The position numbers and the translations under genes are program-made. The notes below the pieces were generated by a model. The model had not been told where the DNA came from. It saw nothing but the letters and a program-made list of their open reading frames with translations, and did no database searches. Below are positions 21,961-34,800 of a DNA stretch of 64,000 nucleotides, in pieces; positions within the stretch are counted from its first letter, which is position 1, and each line of letters opens with the position of its first letter. Source of the DNA: Solea solea (Eukaryota > Chordata > Actinopteri > Pleuronectiformes > Soleidae). Location: NCBI RefSeq assembly GCF_958295425.1, contig NW_026704019.1:786001-850000 (forward strand), written 5' to 3'.

Positions 21961-22535
21961 CACAATATTAACTTTGAAGCATTGTTAGTTTTGTGTAGCA
22001 TCAGCTAAAACATGTACTCCCTCCCCTCTTAATTTGAAAAGAGGACATTTGTAATATGGAAATGATTGAATATTTGGTGGTTTTGAGGAGGACTGATGCA
22101 GGACAAAAGTATTAATCTTTTATGACAACAATTCTTGGGAGTGAACATTCCTGCCATATACTCAAGTGTATGGTGAAAACAATGTTCAGTGTTCTATTGA
22201 TCTATTAATAAAATGTTTTCATTTGAATTCCAATTTGCCAAGAGACCTTCTTACAAGAAAGTGTGCCATATGCACTAACACAGTGGAAATGAATCATAAT
22301 GAAGCCTGAGGGTTAAGGAAACAGTTTGTCATCAACTAAATACTGTAGGTGTCCAAAGCCTGAGGGTCAGCCTCTTTCCCCGGATGAAGCAGAATCCAGT
22401 CACGTTAACTGTGCGTTGTAAGAATGGAAAAGACTGTCATAAAAAAAAAATAATAATTACAACACCCACACTGTATCAACATTCAGAGTGGACCTAATTT
22501 TTAAGAATAGAGGGATAGATTTAGTGTATAGCCTA
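21961..22535. other. Probable LINE 3' region and flank, no gene seen
   Basis: No coding sequence. A GCCTGAGGGT decamer occurs twice, at 22304 and 22357, and an A-rich run (aaaaaaaaaataataatt) lies at 22441. The A-run could be the tail of the LINE, which would make the stretch before it the LINE 3' UTR. Confidence 0.35.
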
Positions 22536-22549
22536 CTTGTTAAATAGAC

Positions 22550-22770
22550 AGGACAGTGCAGCAGCAGCACCAGCGAAGCTCTCTGAACAGATCAGCAATG
22601 TGACCCACAGTCCTCACAACCGAAGACGCAGCCGAAACACAGCAAGCGGTTCCGCGAAAACGGGAGCTTTGCAGCTGCGGGTCCGGGTGAGAGGACATCG
22701 GTTCTCACAGTGGAACTGTTCAGACAGCAAGTCTGGCTCCCGTGTAACGTCGCAGACAACACCATCTCAG
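22550..22770. promoter_or_regulatory. CpG-rich patch, possible promoter or first exon, copy 1
   Basis: The densest CpG run in the low-copy part of the unit, with at least a dozen CpGs, CAG repeats at its left edge (gcagcagcagcaccagcg) and a good plus-strand donor (ccggGTGAGA) near 22684. Open frames of 79 and 86 codons on both strands have no recognisable domain. It could be a small CpG island or an untranslated first exon. The evidence is compositional only. Confidence 0.35.
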
Positions 22771-23015
22771 AGATAGGATACTGACTGCATTTAAACACTA
22801 AACTTTCGAAAAAAACAGCAAAGCGAAAAAGAAAAAAAAGAGCATGGAACATTTACATGTGCATATATTAGTATTAACTATATTTCGATTAATGCGTGTG
22901 TGTTTAAATGCATGTGTATGTATGTAGTGAAAAGACGTAGTTACTGTAATTAACGAACACATTTTAGCAATGGCCTGCTGTTTAGCTCATTATAATAATG
23001 TAAAATTTCACTTAC

Positions 23016-23182
23016 CTCTACATTTTTGAGCATCTTCCTGTGACATGTCAATAGCCTCCCTCTACCACCAACTTCCCCAGTAATTCCTTGGTCAGCGACT
23101 GATGCTGCAACTCCATTACATGTTCATCCACCTGCTGAGCAGACACTAACCTGTTCACGTTTTGGATATTAATCCGCTGCTG
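23016..23182 (-). other. Exon A candidate, possibly broken, copy 1/2 junction
   Basis: On the minus strand ccccaccacag precedes QQRINIQNVNRLVSAQQVDE, followed by a helical HVMELQHQSLTKELLGKL. A near-perfect donor (gag|gtaagtg) closes the segment. It is open in that frame until a TGA nine codons after LGKL, so either the true donor is earlier (gtggta or gtagag follow LGKL), or the exon is non-coding or a pseudogene. It would lie upstream of exon B in transcription. Its acceptor implies further exons upstream, yet only about 690 bp separate it from exon D of the next unit. Confidence 0.4.
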
Positions 23183-23559
23183 CTGTGGTGGGGAACTACG
23201 TTGCGTTGGAGTGTGACGATGGTCGATAATTATCTTAAAGCTACAGTAGTAGTTGAAATAAACTGCCCCTTTGTTTCACCACACATGCATGGCAGAAATG
23301 TTCGCTTCCAAGATTTTTTGTAATAAAAACATAACAGATTAATCCTCTGCATTCTTTGTGCGTTTGGATTTTTTTTTGAGGATATCTTACACCAAATTGC
23401 TTCAAATTTGGTGTAGGTGAAGTTATTTTCCACTGTCAGGGAATATCAACATTTTTCATTATCATATAACACACTATTCAATCAATATCTGAAGCTAAAA
23501 TGATGTGGGTGTATTTTAGGGATATCATAGTATGGTGTGAATGTGGGTTTAGGAATAAA

Positions 23560-23619
23560 TGTGTGTGTGTGTGTGTGTGTGTCTGTGTCTGTGTCTGTGT
23601 GTCTGTGTGTATGTGCAAC
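23560..23619. repeat. (GT)n microsatellite, copy 2
   Basis: Eleven GT units before the first GTCT interruption, one more than in copies 1 and 3. Confidence 0.95.
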
Positions 23620-23875
23620 TCCAGGCACTTCTTGTTCTCACATCAAGTTCAAATCGACATGATACACAGGCACCTACACCTACAAAGAGGCTCATACACA
23701 CATTCACTCCTTTGAGTAAAAAAAAGAAACAGGCATCTTGAGGGACTTCAAAGACTTGCCCTCTACGTGAACCCAAACAAAAGTCTGGTTTTGTTTACAC
23801 AGGTGCAATTACAGGTAAACACAATGTTTCACTTTGTTTGGGGCTCAATTCATCCTGACTGTCAAAGACACAGCC

Positions 23876-23920
23876 TCAGACGCTGAAGACCTCGACCTCA
23901 TCAACATCAGTCACAATGTA
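23876..23920 (-). CDS. Terminal exon D candidate, copy 2
   Basis: Identical to 731-775: strong acceptor, 14 codons ending in VEVFSV, TGA stop, phase 0. The matching exon C is at 50227, so the implied last intron is 26.3 kb, 8.1 kb longer than in copy 1. Confidence 0.4.
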   Translation of the reverse strand, partial: YIVTDVDEVEVFSV

Positions 23921-24291
23921 CTGAAAAAGAAAAAGGTTAAATAATTTATCAAAACTAACCCTAACCCTATCATATTATAGTGATTACATGTAAAATAATT
24001 ACATCAAATCAAACATAAGCTAGATGTTTTGTATGACCTGTGTGATCATCCGTTTTTGATGAAGTTTAAAATCCATAATTTGTATTAGTAGTGTATGATT
24101 TCACTTTCACTGAACTCAGTACCACCTATACTTCATATACTAGTAGTATGGAGTACTTTTACTGTATACGTTTTGGAGGAATATAGGGTCAAAGTTCACT
24201 TTTTGCAACAAACAATAGGGTAACATTTTTTGATGAAGTATAAAATCCTTATTTTTTATCAGTAGTTTATGATTTAACTTTCACTGGACGT
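23921..24291. other. Flank without genes, copy 2
   Basis: Same as 776-1146. No coding sequence seen. Confidence 0.5.
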
Positions 24292-24511
24292 ATTCAGCTG
24301 AGGTTAGGCTGTTTTCGGATTTTTTTCTTTTTTCTACTGTCCCATAATATAAACCTCACTAATGAAGTTAACATCACATAAGATATACTTCTGTACCCTC
24401 AGTGTTTGATTTTGCAATGATTTCACTGTTGGGATGTGTTTTTCTATTGGTGTCTGTTTGTGTGCGCATCCAGCCGAGATAAGGCTGTTTTCGGATTTTT
24501 TTCTACTGTCC
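24292..24511 (-). repeat. Inverted 176-bp monomer at array edge, copy 2
   Basis: Identical arrangement to 1147-1366: about 1.25 monomers in reverse orientation, followed by the short Tc1-like insert at 24512-24610. Confidence 0.9.
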
Positions 24512-24610
24512 ACAGTACTGTGCAAAGGTTTTAGGCAGTTGTGAAAAAAATGAATCAATCATCAATCAACAAAATGCAGTGAATAAACAAAAGAGAAATC
24601 TAAATCACCC
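24512..24610. mobile_element. Possible Tc1/mariner-like element end, copy 2
   Basis: Same as 1367-1465: starts acagtactgtgcaaaggttt and lacks a transposase. Confidence 0.35.
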
Positions 24611-24995
24611 TTTGTGAGGTTTATGTTATGGGACAGTAGAAAAATGAAAAAAATCAGAAAACAGCCGTATCCCTGCTGAATGCGCACAAAAACAGAGACA
24701 AATAGAAAAACACATCCAAACAGTGAAATCATTGCAAAATCAAACACTGAAGGTATATAACTATATCTTATGAGATGTTAACTTTATTTGTGAGTTTTAT
24801 GTTATGGGACAATAAAAAAATGAAAAAAATCCGAAAACAGCCGTATCCCTGCTGAATGCGCACAAAAACAGACACAAATAGAAAAACACATCCAAACAGT
24901 GAAATCATTATAAATTCAAACACTGAGGGTACATCAATATACCTTATAAGATGTTAACTTCATATTATAGGACAGTAGAAAAAAGATTAAAATAC
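24611..24995 (+). repeat. 176-bp satellite, leading 2.2 monomers, copy 2
   Basis: Same as 1466-1850, with the truncated last monomer running into the 141-bp block. Confidence 0.9.
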
Positions 24996-25634
24996 CCTCG
25001 ATCAGCCTTAGTCCCTGATACACATACGGAAAAATCAGACTCCTGGCTTAATGCCTTTAGGAATTATTACAAAAAACACACCTAAACGGCTGACCTTTGA
25101 CCTTTCCGAAGGTTACACAGGTCTGAAACTCGGCACCCTAGATTAGCCTTAGTCCCTGATACACATACGGAAAAATCAGACTCCTGGCTCAATGCCTTTA
25201 GGAATTATTACAAAAAACACACCCGAACGGCTGACCATTGACCTTTCCGAAGGTTGCACAGGTCTGAAACTCGGCACCCTGGATCAGCCTTAGTCCCTGA
25301 TACACATACGGAAAAATCAGACTCCTGGCTTAATGCCTTTAGGAATTATTACAAAAAACACACCCGAACGGCTGACCATTGACCTTTTCCGAAAGTTGCA
25401 CAGGTCTGAAACTCGGCAACCGGGATAAGCTTTAGTCCCTGATACACATACGGAAAAATCAGACTCCTGACTCAATGCCTTTAGGAATTATTACAAAAAA
25501 CACACCACAGCGGCTGACCTTTGACCTTTCCAAAGGTTGCACGGGTCTGAAACTCGGCACCCTGGATCAGCCAGGAGTCCCTGATACACATACGGTGAAA
25601 TCAGCATCCGGGCTCATTGCCTTTAGGAATTATT
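24996..25634 (+). repeat. 141-bp tandem repeat, about 4.5 units, copy 2
   Basis: Same unit order and variants as 1851-2489. Perfect DR1 motifs lie at 25091-25103 and 25515-25527. Confidence 0.95.
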
Positions 25635-25873
25635 GAAGAAAAGACAGTTTCCCACCTTTCTTACATTTGAATTTTACAGACTGTGTTTTTGGCAGTTTTT
25701 TTTGGCCAGGGGGAAAAAAGCCCACAGTCCTGTGTCCAAAAACTGAAGACTCTATACAGTCTTAGACTCTTTGGCCAGAGTGGAAGTTTTGGAGGAACTA
25801 CATTTCTACAGGTCGCAGGAGTGTGAATATTTCATATGTCGTTTGGGGTCCCAAGACGAGCGGAACGACGAGG
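25635..25873 (+). repeat. 240-bp linker, copy 2
   Basis: Same as 2490-2728, ending ggaacgacgaggg. Confidence 0.85.
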
Positions 25874-28800
25874 GTACATTAGTATATCTTATAAGATGTT
25901 AACTTTATTTGTGAGGTTTATGTTATGGGACAGTAGAAAAATGAAAAAAAATCAGAAAACAGTCGTATTCCAGCTGAATGCGCACAAATACAGACAAAAA
26001 TAGAAAAACACAGTCAAACAGCGAAATCATTGCAAAATCAAACACTGAGGTTACAGAAGTATATCTTATAAGATGTTAACTTTATTTGTGAGGTTTATGT
26101 TATGGGACAGTAGAAAATTGAAAAAAATCAGAAAACAGCCGTATACTTGCTGAATGTGCACAAAACAGACACAAATAGAAAAACACATCCAAACAGTGAA
26201 ATCATTGCAAAATCAAACACTGAAGGCATATAACTATATCTTATAAGATGTTAACTTTATTTATGAGGTTTATGCTACGGGACAATAGAAAATTGAAAAA
26301 AATCAGAAAACAGCCGTATACTTGCTGAATGTGCACAAAAACAGACACAAATAGAAAAACACATCCAAACAGTGAAATCATTGCAAAATCAAACACTGAA
26401 GGCATATAACTATATCTTATAAGATTTTAACTTTATTTGTGAGGTTTATGTTACGGGACAGTAGAAAATTGAAAAAAATCAGAAAACAGCCGTATACTTG
26501 CTGAATGCGCACAAAAACAGACACAAATAGAAAAACACATCCAAACAGTGAAATCATTGCAAAATCAAACACTGAGGTTACAGAAGTATATCTTATAAGA
26601 TGTTAACTTTATTTGTGAGGTTTATGTTATGGGACAGTAGAAAATTGAAAAAAATCAGAAAACAGCCGTATACTTGCTGAATGTGCACAAAAACAGACAC
26701 AAATAGAAAAACACATCCAAACAGTGAAATCATTGCAAAATCAAACACTGAAGGCATATAACTATATCTTATAAGATGTTAACTTTATTTATGAGGTTAA
26801 TGTTACAGGACAATAGAAAATTGAAAAAAATCAGAAAACAGCCGTATACTTGCTGAATGTGCACAACAAAAGACACAAATAGAAAAACACATCCAAACAG
26901 TGAAATCATTGAAAAATCAAACACTGAGGTTACAGAAGTATATCTTATAAGATGTTAACTTTATTTGTGAGGTTTATGTTATGGAACAGTAGAAAATTGA
27001 AAAAAATCAGAAAACAGCCGTATACTTGCTGAATGTGCACAAACACAGACACACATAGAAAAACACATCCAAACAGTGAAATCATTGCAAAATCAAACAC
27101 TGAGGTTACAGAAGTATATCTTATAAGATGTTAACTTTATTTGTGAGGTTTATGTTATGGAACAGTAGAAAATTGAAAAAAATCAGAAAACAGCCGTATA
27201 CTTGCTGAATGTGCACAAAAACAGACACAAATAGAAAAACACATCCAAACAGTGAAATCATTGCAAAATCAAACACTGAAGGCATATCACTATATCTTAT
27301 AAGATTTTAACTTTATTTGTGAGGTTTATGTTACGGGACAGTAGAAAATTGAAAAAAATCAGAAAACAGCCGTATACTTGCTGAATGCGCACAAAAACAG
27401 ACACAAATAGAAAAACACATCCAAACAGTGAAATCATTGCAAAATCAAACACTGAGGTTACAGAAGTATATCTTATAAGATGTTAACTTTATTTGTGAGG
27501 TTTATGTTATGGGACAGTAGAAAATTGAAAAAAATCAGAAAACAGCCGTATACTTGCTGAATGCGCACAAAAACAGACACAAATAGAAAAACACATCCAA
27601 ACAGTGAAATCATTGCAAAATCAAACACTGAAAGCATATAACTATATCTTATAAGATTTTAACTTTATTTGCGAGGTTTATGTTACGGGACAGTAGAAAA
27701 TTGAAAAAAATCAGAAAACAGCCGTATACTTGCTGAATGTGCACAAAAACAGACACAAATAGAAAAACACATCCAAACAGTGAAATCATTGCAAAATCAA
27801 ACACTGAAGGCATATAACTATATCTTATAAGATTTTAACTTTATTTGTGAGGTTTATGTTACGGGACAGTAGAAAATTGAAAAAAAATCAGAAAACAGCC
27901 GTATACTTGCTTAATGTGCACAACAAAAGACACAAATAGAAAAACACATCCAAACAGTGAAATCATTGCAAAATCAAACACTGAGGATAAATAACTATAT
28001 CTTATAAGATTTTAACTTTATTTGTGAGGTTTATGTTATGGGACAGTAGAAAATTGAAAAAAATCAGAAAACAGCCGTATACTTGCTGAATGTGCCCAAA
28101 AACAGACACAAATAGAAAAACACATCCAAACAGTGAAATCATTGCAAAATCAAACACTGAAGGCATATAACTATATCTTATAAGATGTTAACTTTATTTG
28201 TGAGGTTTATGTTATGGGACAGTAGAAAATTGAAAAAAATCAGAAAACAGCCGTATACTTGCTGAATGTGCACAAACACAGACACACATAGAAAAACACA
28301 TCCAAACAGTGAAATCATTGCAAAATCAAACACTGAGGTTACAGAAGTATATCTTATGAGATGTTAACTTTATTTGTGAGGTTTATGTTATGGAACAGTA
28401 GAAAATTGAAAAAAATCAGAAAACAGCCGTATACTTGCTGAATGTGCACAAAAACAGACACAAATAGAAAAACACATCCAAACAGTGAAATCATTGCAAA
28501 ATCAAACACTGAGGTTACAGAAGTATATCTTATAAGATGTTTACTTTATTTGTGAGGTTTATGTTACGGGACAGTAGAAAATTGAAAAAAATCAGAAAAC
28601 AGCCGTATACTTGCTGAATGTGCACAACAAAAGACACAAATAGAAAAACACATCCAAACAGTGAAATCATTGCAAAATCAAACACTGAAGGCATATAACT
28701 ATATCTTATAAGATTTTAACTTTATTTGTGAGGTTTATGTTATGGGACAGTAGAAAATTGAAAAAAATCAGAAAACAGCCGTATACTTGCTGAATGTGCA

Positions 28801-31800
28801 CAACAAAAGATACAAATAGAAAAACACTCCCAAACAGTGAAATCATTGCAAAATCAAACACTGACGGCATATAACTATATCTTATAAGATGTTAACTTCA
28901 TTTGTGAGGTTTATGTTATGGGACAGTAGAAAATTGAAAAAAATCAGAAAACAGCCGTATACTTGCTGAATGTGCACAAAACAGACACAAATAGAAAAAC
29001 ACATCCAAACAGTGAAATCATTGCAAAATCAAACACTGAAGGCATATAACTATATCTTATAAGATGTTAACTTTATTTATGAGGTTTATGCTACGGGACA
29101 ATAGAAAATTGAAAAAAATCAGAAAACAGCCGTATACTTGCTGAATGTGCACAAAAACAGACACAAATAGAAAAACACATCCAAACAGTGAAATCATTGC
29201 AAAATCAAACACTGAAGGCATATAACTATATCTTATAAGATTTTAACTTTATTTGTGAGGTTTATGTTACGGGACAGTAGAAAATTGAAAAAAATCAGAA
29301 AACAGCCGTATACTTGCTGAATGCGCACAAAAACAGACACAAATAGAAAAACACATCCAAACAGTGAAATCATTGCAAAATCAAACACTGAGGTTACAGA
29401 AGTATATCTTATAAGATGTTAACTTTATTTGTGAGGTTTATGTTATGGGACAGTAGAAAATTGAAAAAAATCAGAAAACAGCCGTATACTTGCTGAATGT
29501 GCACAAAAACAGACACAAATAGAAAAACACATCCAAACAGTGAAATCATTGCAAAATCAAACACTGAAGGCATATAACTATATCTTATAAGATGTTAACT
29601 TTATTTATGAGGTTAATGTTACAGGACAATAGAAAATTGAAAAAAATCAGAAAACAGCCGTATACTTGCTGAATGTGCACAACAAAAGACACAAATAGAA
29701 AAACACATCCAAACAGTGAAATCATTGCAAAATCAAACACTGAGGTTACAGAAGTATATCTTATAAGATGTTAACTTTATTTGTGAGGTTTATGTTATGG
29801 AACAGTAGAAAATTGAAAAAAATCAGAAAACAGCCGTATACTTGCTGAATGTGCACAAACACAGACACACATAGAAAAACACATCCAAACAGTGAAATCA
29901 TTGCAAAATCAAACACTGAGGTTACAGAAGTATATCTTATAAGATGTTAACTTTATTTGTGAGGTTTATGTTATGGAACAGTAGAAAATTGAAAAAAATC
30001 AGAAAACAGCCGTATACTTGCTGAATGTGCACAAAAACAGACACAAATAGAAAAACACATCCAAACAGTGAAATCATTGCAAAATCAAACACTGAAGGCA
30101 TATCACTATATCTTATAAGATTTTAACTTTATTTGTGAGGTTTATGTTACGGGACAGTAGAAAATTGAAAAAAATCAGAAAACAGCCGTATACTTGCTGA
30201 ATGCGCACAAAAACAGACACAAATAGAAAAACACATCCAAACAGTGAAATCATTGCAAAATCAAACACTGAGGTTACAGAAGTATATCTTATAAGATGTT
30301 AACTTTATTTGTGAGGTTTATGTTATGGGACAGTAGAAAATTGAAAAAAATCAGAAAACAGCCGTATACTTGCTGAATGCGCACAAAAACAGACACAAAT
30401 AGAAAAACACATCCAAACAGTGAAATCATTGCAAAATCAAACACTGAAAGCATATAACTATATCTTATAAGATTTTAACTTTATTTGCGAGGTTTATGTT
30501 ACGGGACAGTAGAAAATTGAAAAAAATCAGAAAACAGCCGTATACTTGCTGAATGTGCACAAAAACAGACACAAATAGAAAAACACATCCAAACAGTGAA
30601 ATCATTGCAAAATCAAACACTGAAGGCATATAACTATATCTTATAAGATTTTAACTTTATTTGTGAGGTTTATGTTACGGGACAGTAGAAAATTGAAAAA
30701 AAATCAGAAAACAGCCGTATACTTGCTTAATGTGCACAACAAAAGACACAAATAGAAAAACACATCCAAACAGTGAAATCATTGCAAAATCAAACACTGA
30801 GGATAAATAACTATATCTTATAAGATTTTAACTTTATTTGTGAGGTTTATGTTATGGGACAGTAGAAAATTGAAAAAAATCAGAAAACAGCCGTATACTT
30901 GCTGAATGTGCCCAAAAACAGACACAAATAGAAAAACACATCCAAACAGTGAAATCATTGCAAAATCAAACACTGAAGGCATATAACTATATCTTATAAG
31001 ATGTTAACTTTATTTGTGAGGTTTATGTTATGGGACAGTAGAAAATTGAAAAAAATCAGAAAACAGCCGTATACTTGCTGAATGTGCACAAACACAGACA
31101 CACATAGAAAAACACATCCAAACAGTGAAATCATTGCAAAATCAAACACTGAGGTTACAGAAGTATATCTTATGAGATGTTAACTTTATTTGTGAGGTTT
31201 ATGTTATGGAACAGTAGAAAATTGAAAAAAATCAGAAAACAGCCGTATACTTGCTGAATGTGCACAAAAACAGACACAAATAGAAAAACACATCCAAACA
31301 GTGAAATCATTGCAAAATCAAACACTGAGGTTACAGAAGTATATCTTATAAGATGTTTACTTTATTTGTGAGGTTTATGTTACGGGACAGTAGAAAATTG
31401 AAAAAAATCAGAAAACAGCCGTATACTTGCTGAATGTGCACAACAAAAGACACAAATAGAAAAACACATCCAAACAGTGAAATCATTGCAAAATCAAACA
31501 CTGAAGGCATATCACTATATCTTATAAGATTTTAACTTTATTTGTGAGGTTTATGTTACGGGACAGTAGAAAATTGAAAAAAATCAGAAAACAGCCGTAT
31601 ACTTGCTGAATGCGCACAAAAACAGACACAAATAGAAAAACACATCCAAACAGTGAAATCATTGCAAAATCAAACACTGAGGTTACAGAAGTATATCTTA
31701 TAAGATGTTAACTTTATTTGTGAGGTTTATGTTATGGGACAGTAGAAAATTGAAAAAAATCAGAAAACAGCCGTATACTTGCTGAATGCGCACAAAAACA

Positions 31801-34800
31801 GACACAAATAGAAAAACACATCCAAACAGTGAAATCATTGCAAAATCAAACACTGAAAGCATATAACTATATCTTATAAGATTTTAACTTTATTTGCGAG
31901 GTTTATGTTACGGGACAGTAGAAAATTGAAAAAAATCAGAAAACAGCCGTATACTTGCTGAATGTGCACAAAAACAGACACAAATAGAAAAACACATCCA
32001 AACAGTGAAATCATTGCAAAATCAAACACTGAAGGCATATAACTATATCTTATAAGATTTTAACTTTATTTGTGAGGTTTATGTTACGGGACAGTAGAAA
32101 ATTGAAAAAAAATCAGAAAACAGCCGTATACTTGCTTAATGTGCACAACAAAAGACACAAATAGAAAAACACATCCAAACAGTGAAATCATTGCAAAATC
32201 AAACACTGAGGATAAATAACTATATCTTATAAGATTTTAACTTTATTTGTGAGGTTTATGTTATGGGACAGTAGAAAATTGAAAAAAATCAGAAAACAGC
32301 CGTATACTTGCTGAATGTGCCCAAAAACAGACACAAATAGAAAAACACATCCAAACAGTGAAATCATTGCAAAATCAAACACTGAAGGCATATAACTATA
32401 TCTTATAAGATGTTAACTTTATTTGTGAGGTTTATGTTATGGGACAGTAGAAAATTGAAAAAAATCAGAAAACAGCCGTATACTTGCTGAATGTGCACAA
32501 ACACAGACACACATAGAAAAACACATCCAAACAGTGAAATCATTGCAAAATCAAACACTGAGGTTACAGAAGTATATCTTATGAGATGTTAACTTTATTT
32601 GTGAGGTTTATGTTATGGAACAGTAGAAAATTGAAAAAAATCAGAAAACAGCCGTATACTTGCTGAATGTGCACAAAAACAGACACAAATAGAAAAACAC
32701 ATCCAAACAGTGAAATCATTGCAAAATCAAACACTGAGGTTACAGAAGTATATCTTATAAGATGTTTACTTTATTTGTGAGGTTTATGTTACGGGACAGT
32801 AGAAAATTGAAAAAAATCAGAAAACAGCCGTATACTTGCTGAATGTGCACAACAAAAGACACAAATAGAAAAACACATCCAAACAGTGAAATCATTGCAA
32901 AATCAAACACTGACGGCATAAAACTATATCTTATAAGATTTTAACTTTATTTGTGAGGTTTATGTTACGGGACAGTAGAAAATTGAAAAAAATCAGAAAA
33001 CAGCCGTATACTTGCTGAATGAGCACAAAAACAGACACAAATAGAAAAACACATCCAAACAGTGAAATCATTGCAAAATCAAACACTGAAGGCATATAAC
33101 TATATCTTATAAGATGTTAACTTTATTTGTGAGGTTTATGTTATGCGACAGTAGAAAATAGAAAAAAATCAGAAAACAGCCGTATACTTGCTGAATGTGC
33201 ACAAACACAGACACACATAGAAAAACACATCCAAACAGTGAAATCATTGCAAAATCAAACACTGAGGTTACAGAAGTATATCTTATAAGATCATAACTTT
33301 ATTTGTGAGGTTTATGTTATGGAACAGTAGAAAATTGAAAAAAATCAGAAAACAGCCGTATACTTGCTGAATGCGCACAAAAACAGACACAAATAGAAAA
33401 ACACATCCAAACAGTGAAATCATTGCAAAATCAAACACTGAAAGCATATAACTATATCTTATAAGATTTTAACTTTATTTGTGAGGTTTATGTTACGGGA
33501 CAGTAGAAAATTGAAAAAAATCAGAAAACAGCCGTATACTTGCTGAATGTGCACAAAAACAGACACAAATAGAAAAACACATCCAAACAGTGAAATCATT
33601 GCAAAATCAAACACTGAAGGCATATAACTATATCTTATAAGATGTTAACTTTATTTATGAGGTTAATGTTACAGGACAATAGAAAATTGAAAAAAATCAG
33701 AAAACAGCCGTATACTTGCTGAATGTGCACAACAAAAGACACAAATAGAAAAACACATCCAAACAGTGAAATCATTGCAAAATCAAACACTGAGGTTACA
33801 GAAGTATATCTTATAAGATGTTAACTTTATTTGTGAGGTTTATGTTATGGGACAGTAGAAAATTGAAAGAAATCAGAAAACAGCCGTATACTTGCTGAAT
33901 GCGCACAAAAACAGACACAAATAGAAAAACACATCCAAACAGTGAAATCATTGCAAAATCAAACACTGAAAGCATATAACTATATCTTATAAGATTTTAA
34001 CTTTATTTGTGAGGTTTATGTTACGGGACAGTAGAAAATTGAAAAAAATCAGAAAACAGCCGTATACTTGCTGAATGTGCACAAAAACAGACACAAATAG
34101 AAAAACACATCCAAACAGTGAAATCATTGCAAAATCAAACACTGAAGGTATATAACTATATCTTATAAGATTTTAACTTTATTTGTGAGGTTTATGTTAC
34201 GGGACAGTAGAAAATTGAAAAAAAATCAGAAAACAGCCGTATACTTGCTTAATGTGCACAACAAAAGACACAAATAGAAAAACACATCCAAACAGTGAAA
34301 TCATTGCAAAATCAAACACTGAGGATAAATAACTATATCTTATAAGATTTTAACTTTATTTGTGAGGTTTATGTTATGGGACAGTAGAAAATTGAAAAAA
34401 ATCAGAAAACAGCCGTATACTTGCTGAATGTGCCCAAAAACAGACACAAATAGAAAAACACATCCAAACAGTGAAATCATTGCAAAATCAAACACTGAGG
34501 TTACAGAAGTATATCTTATAAGATGTTAACTTTATTTGTGAGGTTTATGTTATGGAACAGTAGAAAATTGAAAAAAATCAGAAAACAGCCGTATACTTGC
34601 TGAATGTGCACAAAAACAGACACAAATAGAAAAACACATCCAAACAGTGAAATCATTGCAAAATCAAACACTGAAGGCATATCACTATATCTTATAAGAT
34701 TTTAACTTTATTTGTGAGGTTTATGTTACGGGACAGTAGAAAATTGAAAAAAATCAGAAAACAGCCGTATACTTGCTGAATGCGCACAAAAACAGACACA

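Larger units (their letters stand above)
1..23143. repeat. Tandem segmental duplication, copy 1
   Basis: First of three head-to-tail copies of a large unit. Its first bases recur at 23144 and 54388, and the match continues through single-copy DNA, microsatellites and LINE relic as well as through satellite. It is 23.1 kb long, 8.1 kb shorter than copy 2, because family I satellite has 46 fewer monomers. Outside the satellite I see only a few differences from copy 2, such as a GT dinucleotide near 430 and one A near 21671. The unit boundary is arbitrary because the window begins inside the repeat. Confidence 0.95.

Noticed and set aside
22537..22776. 79-codon plus-strand frame in the CpG-rich patch as a protein
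   Set aside because: Arg/Ser-rich composition follows from GC content, the opposite strand is open as well, and no motif is visible. Kept only as a CpG-rich patch.
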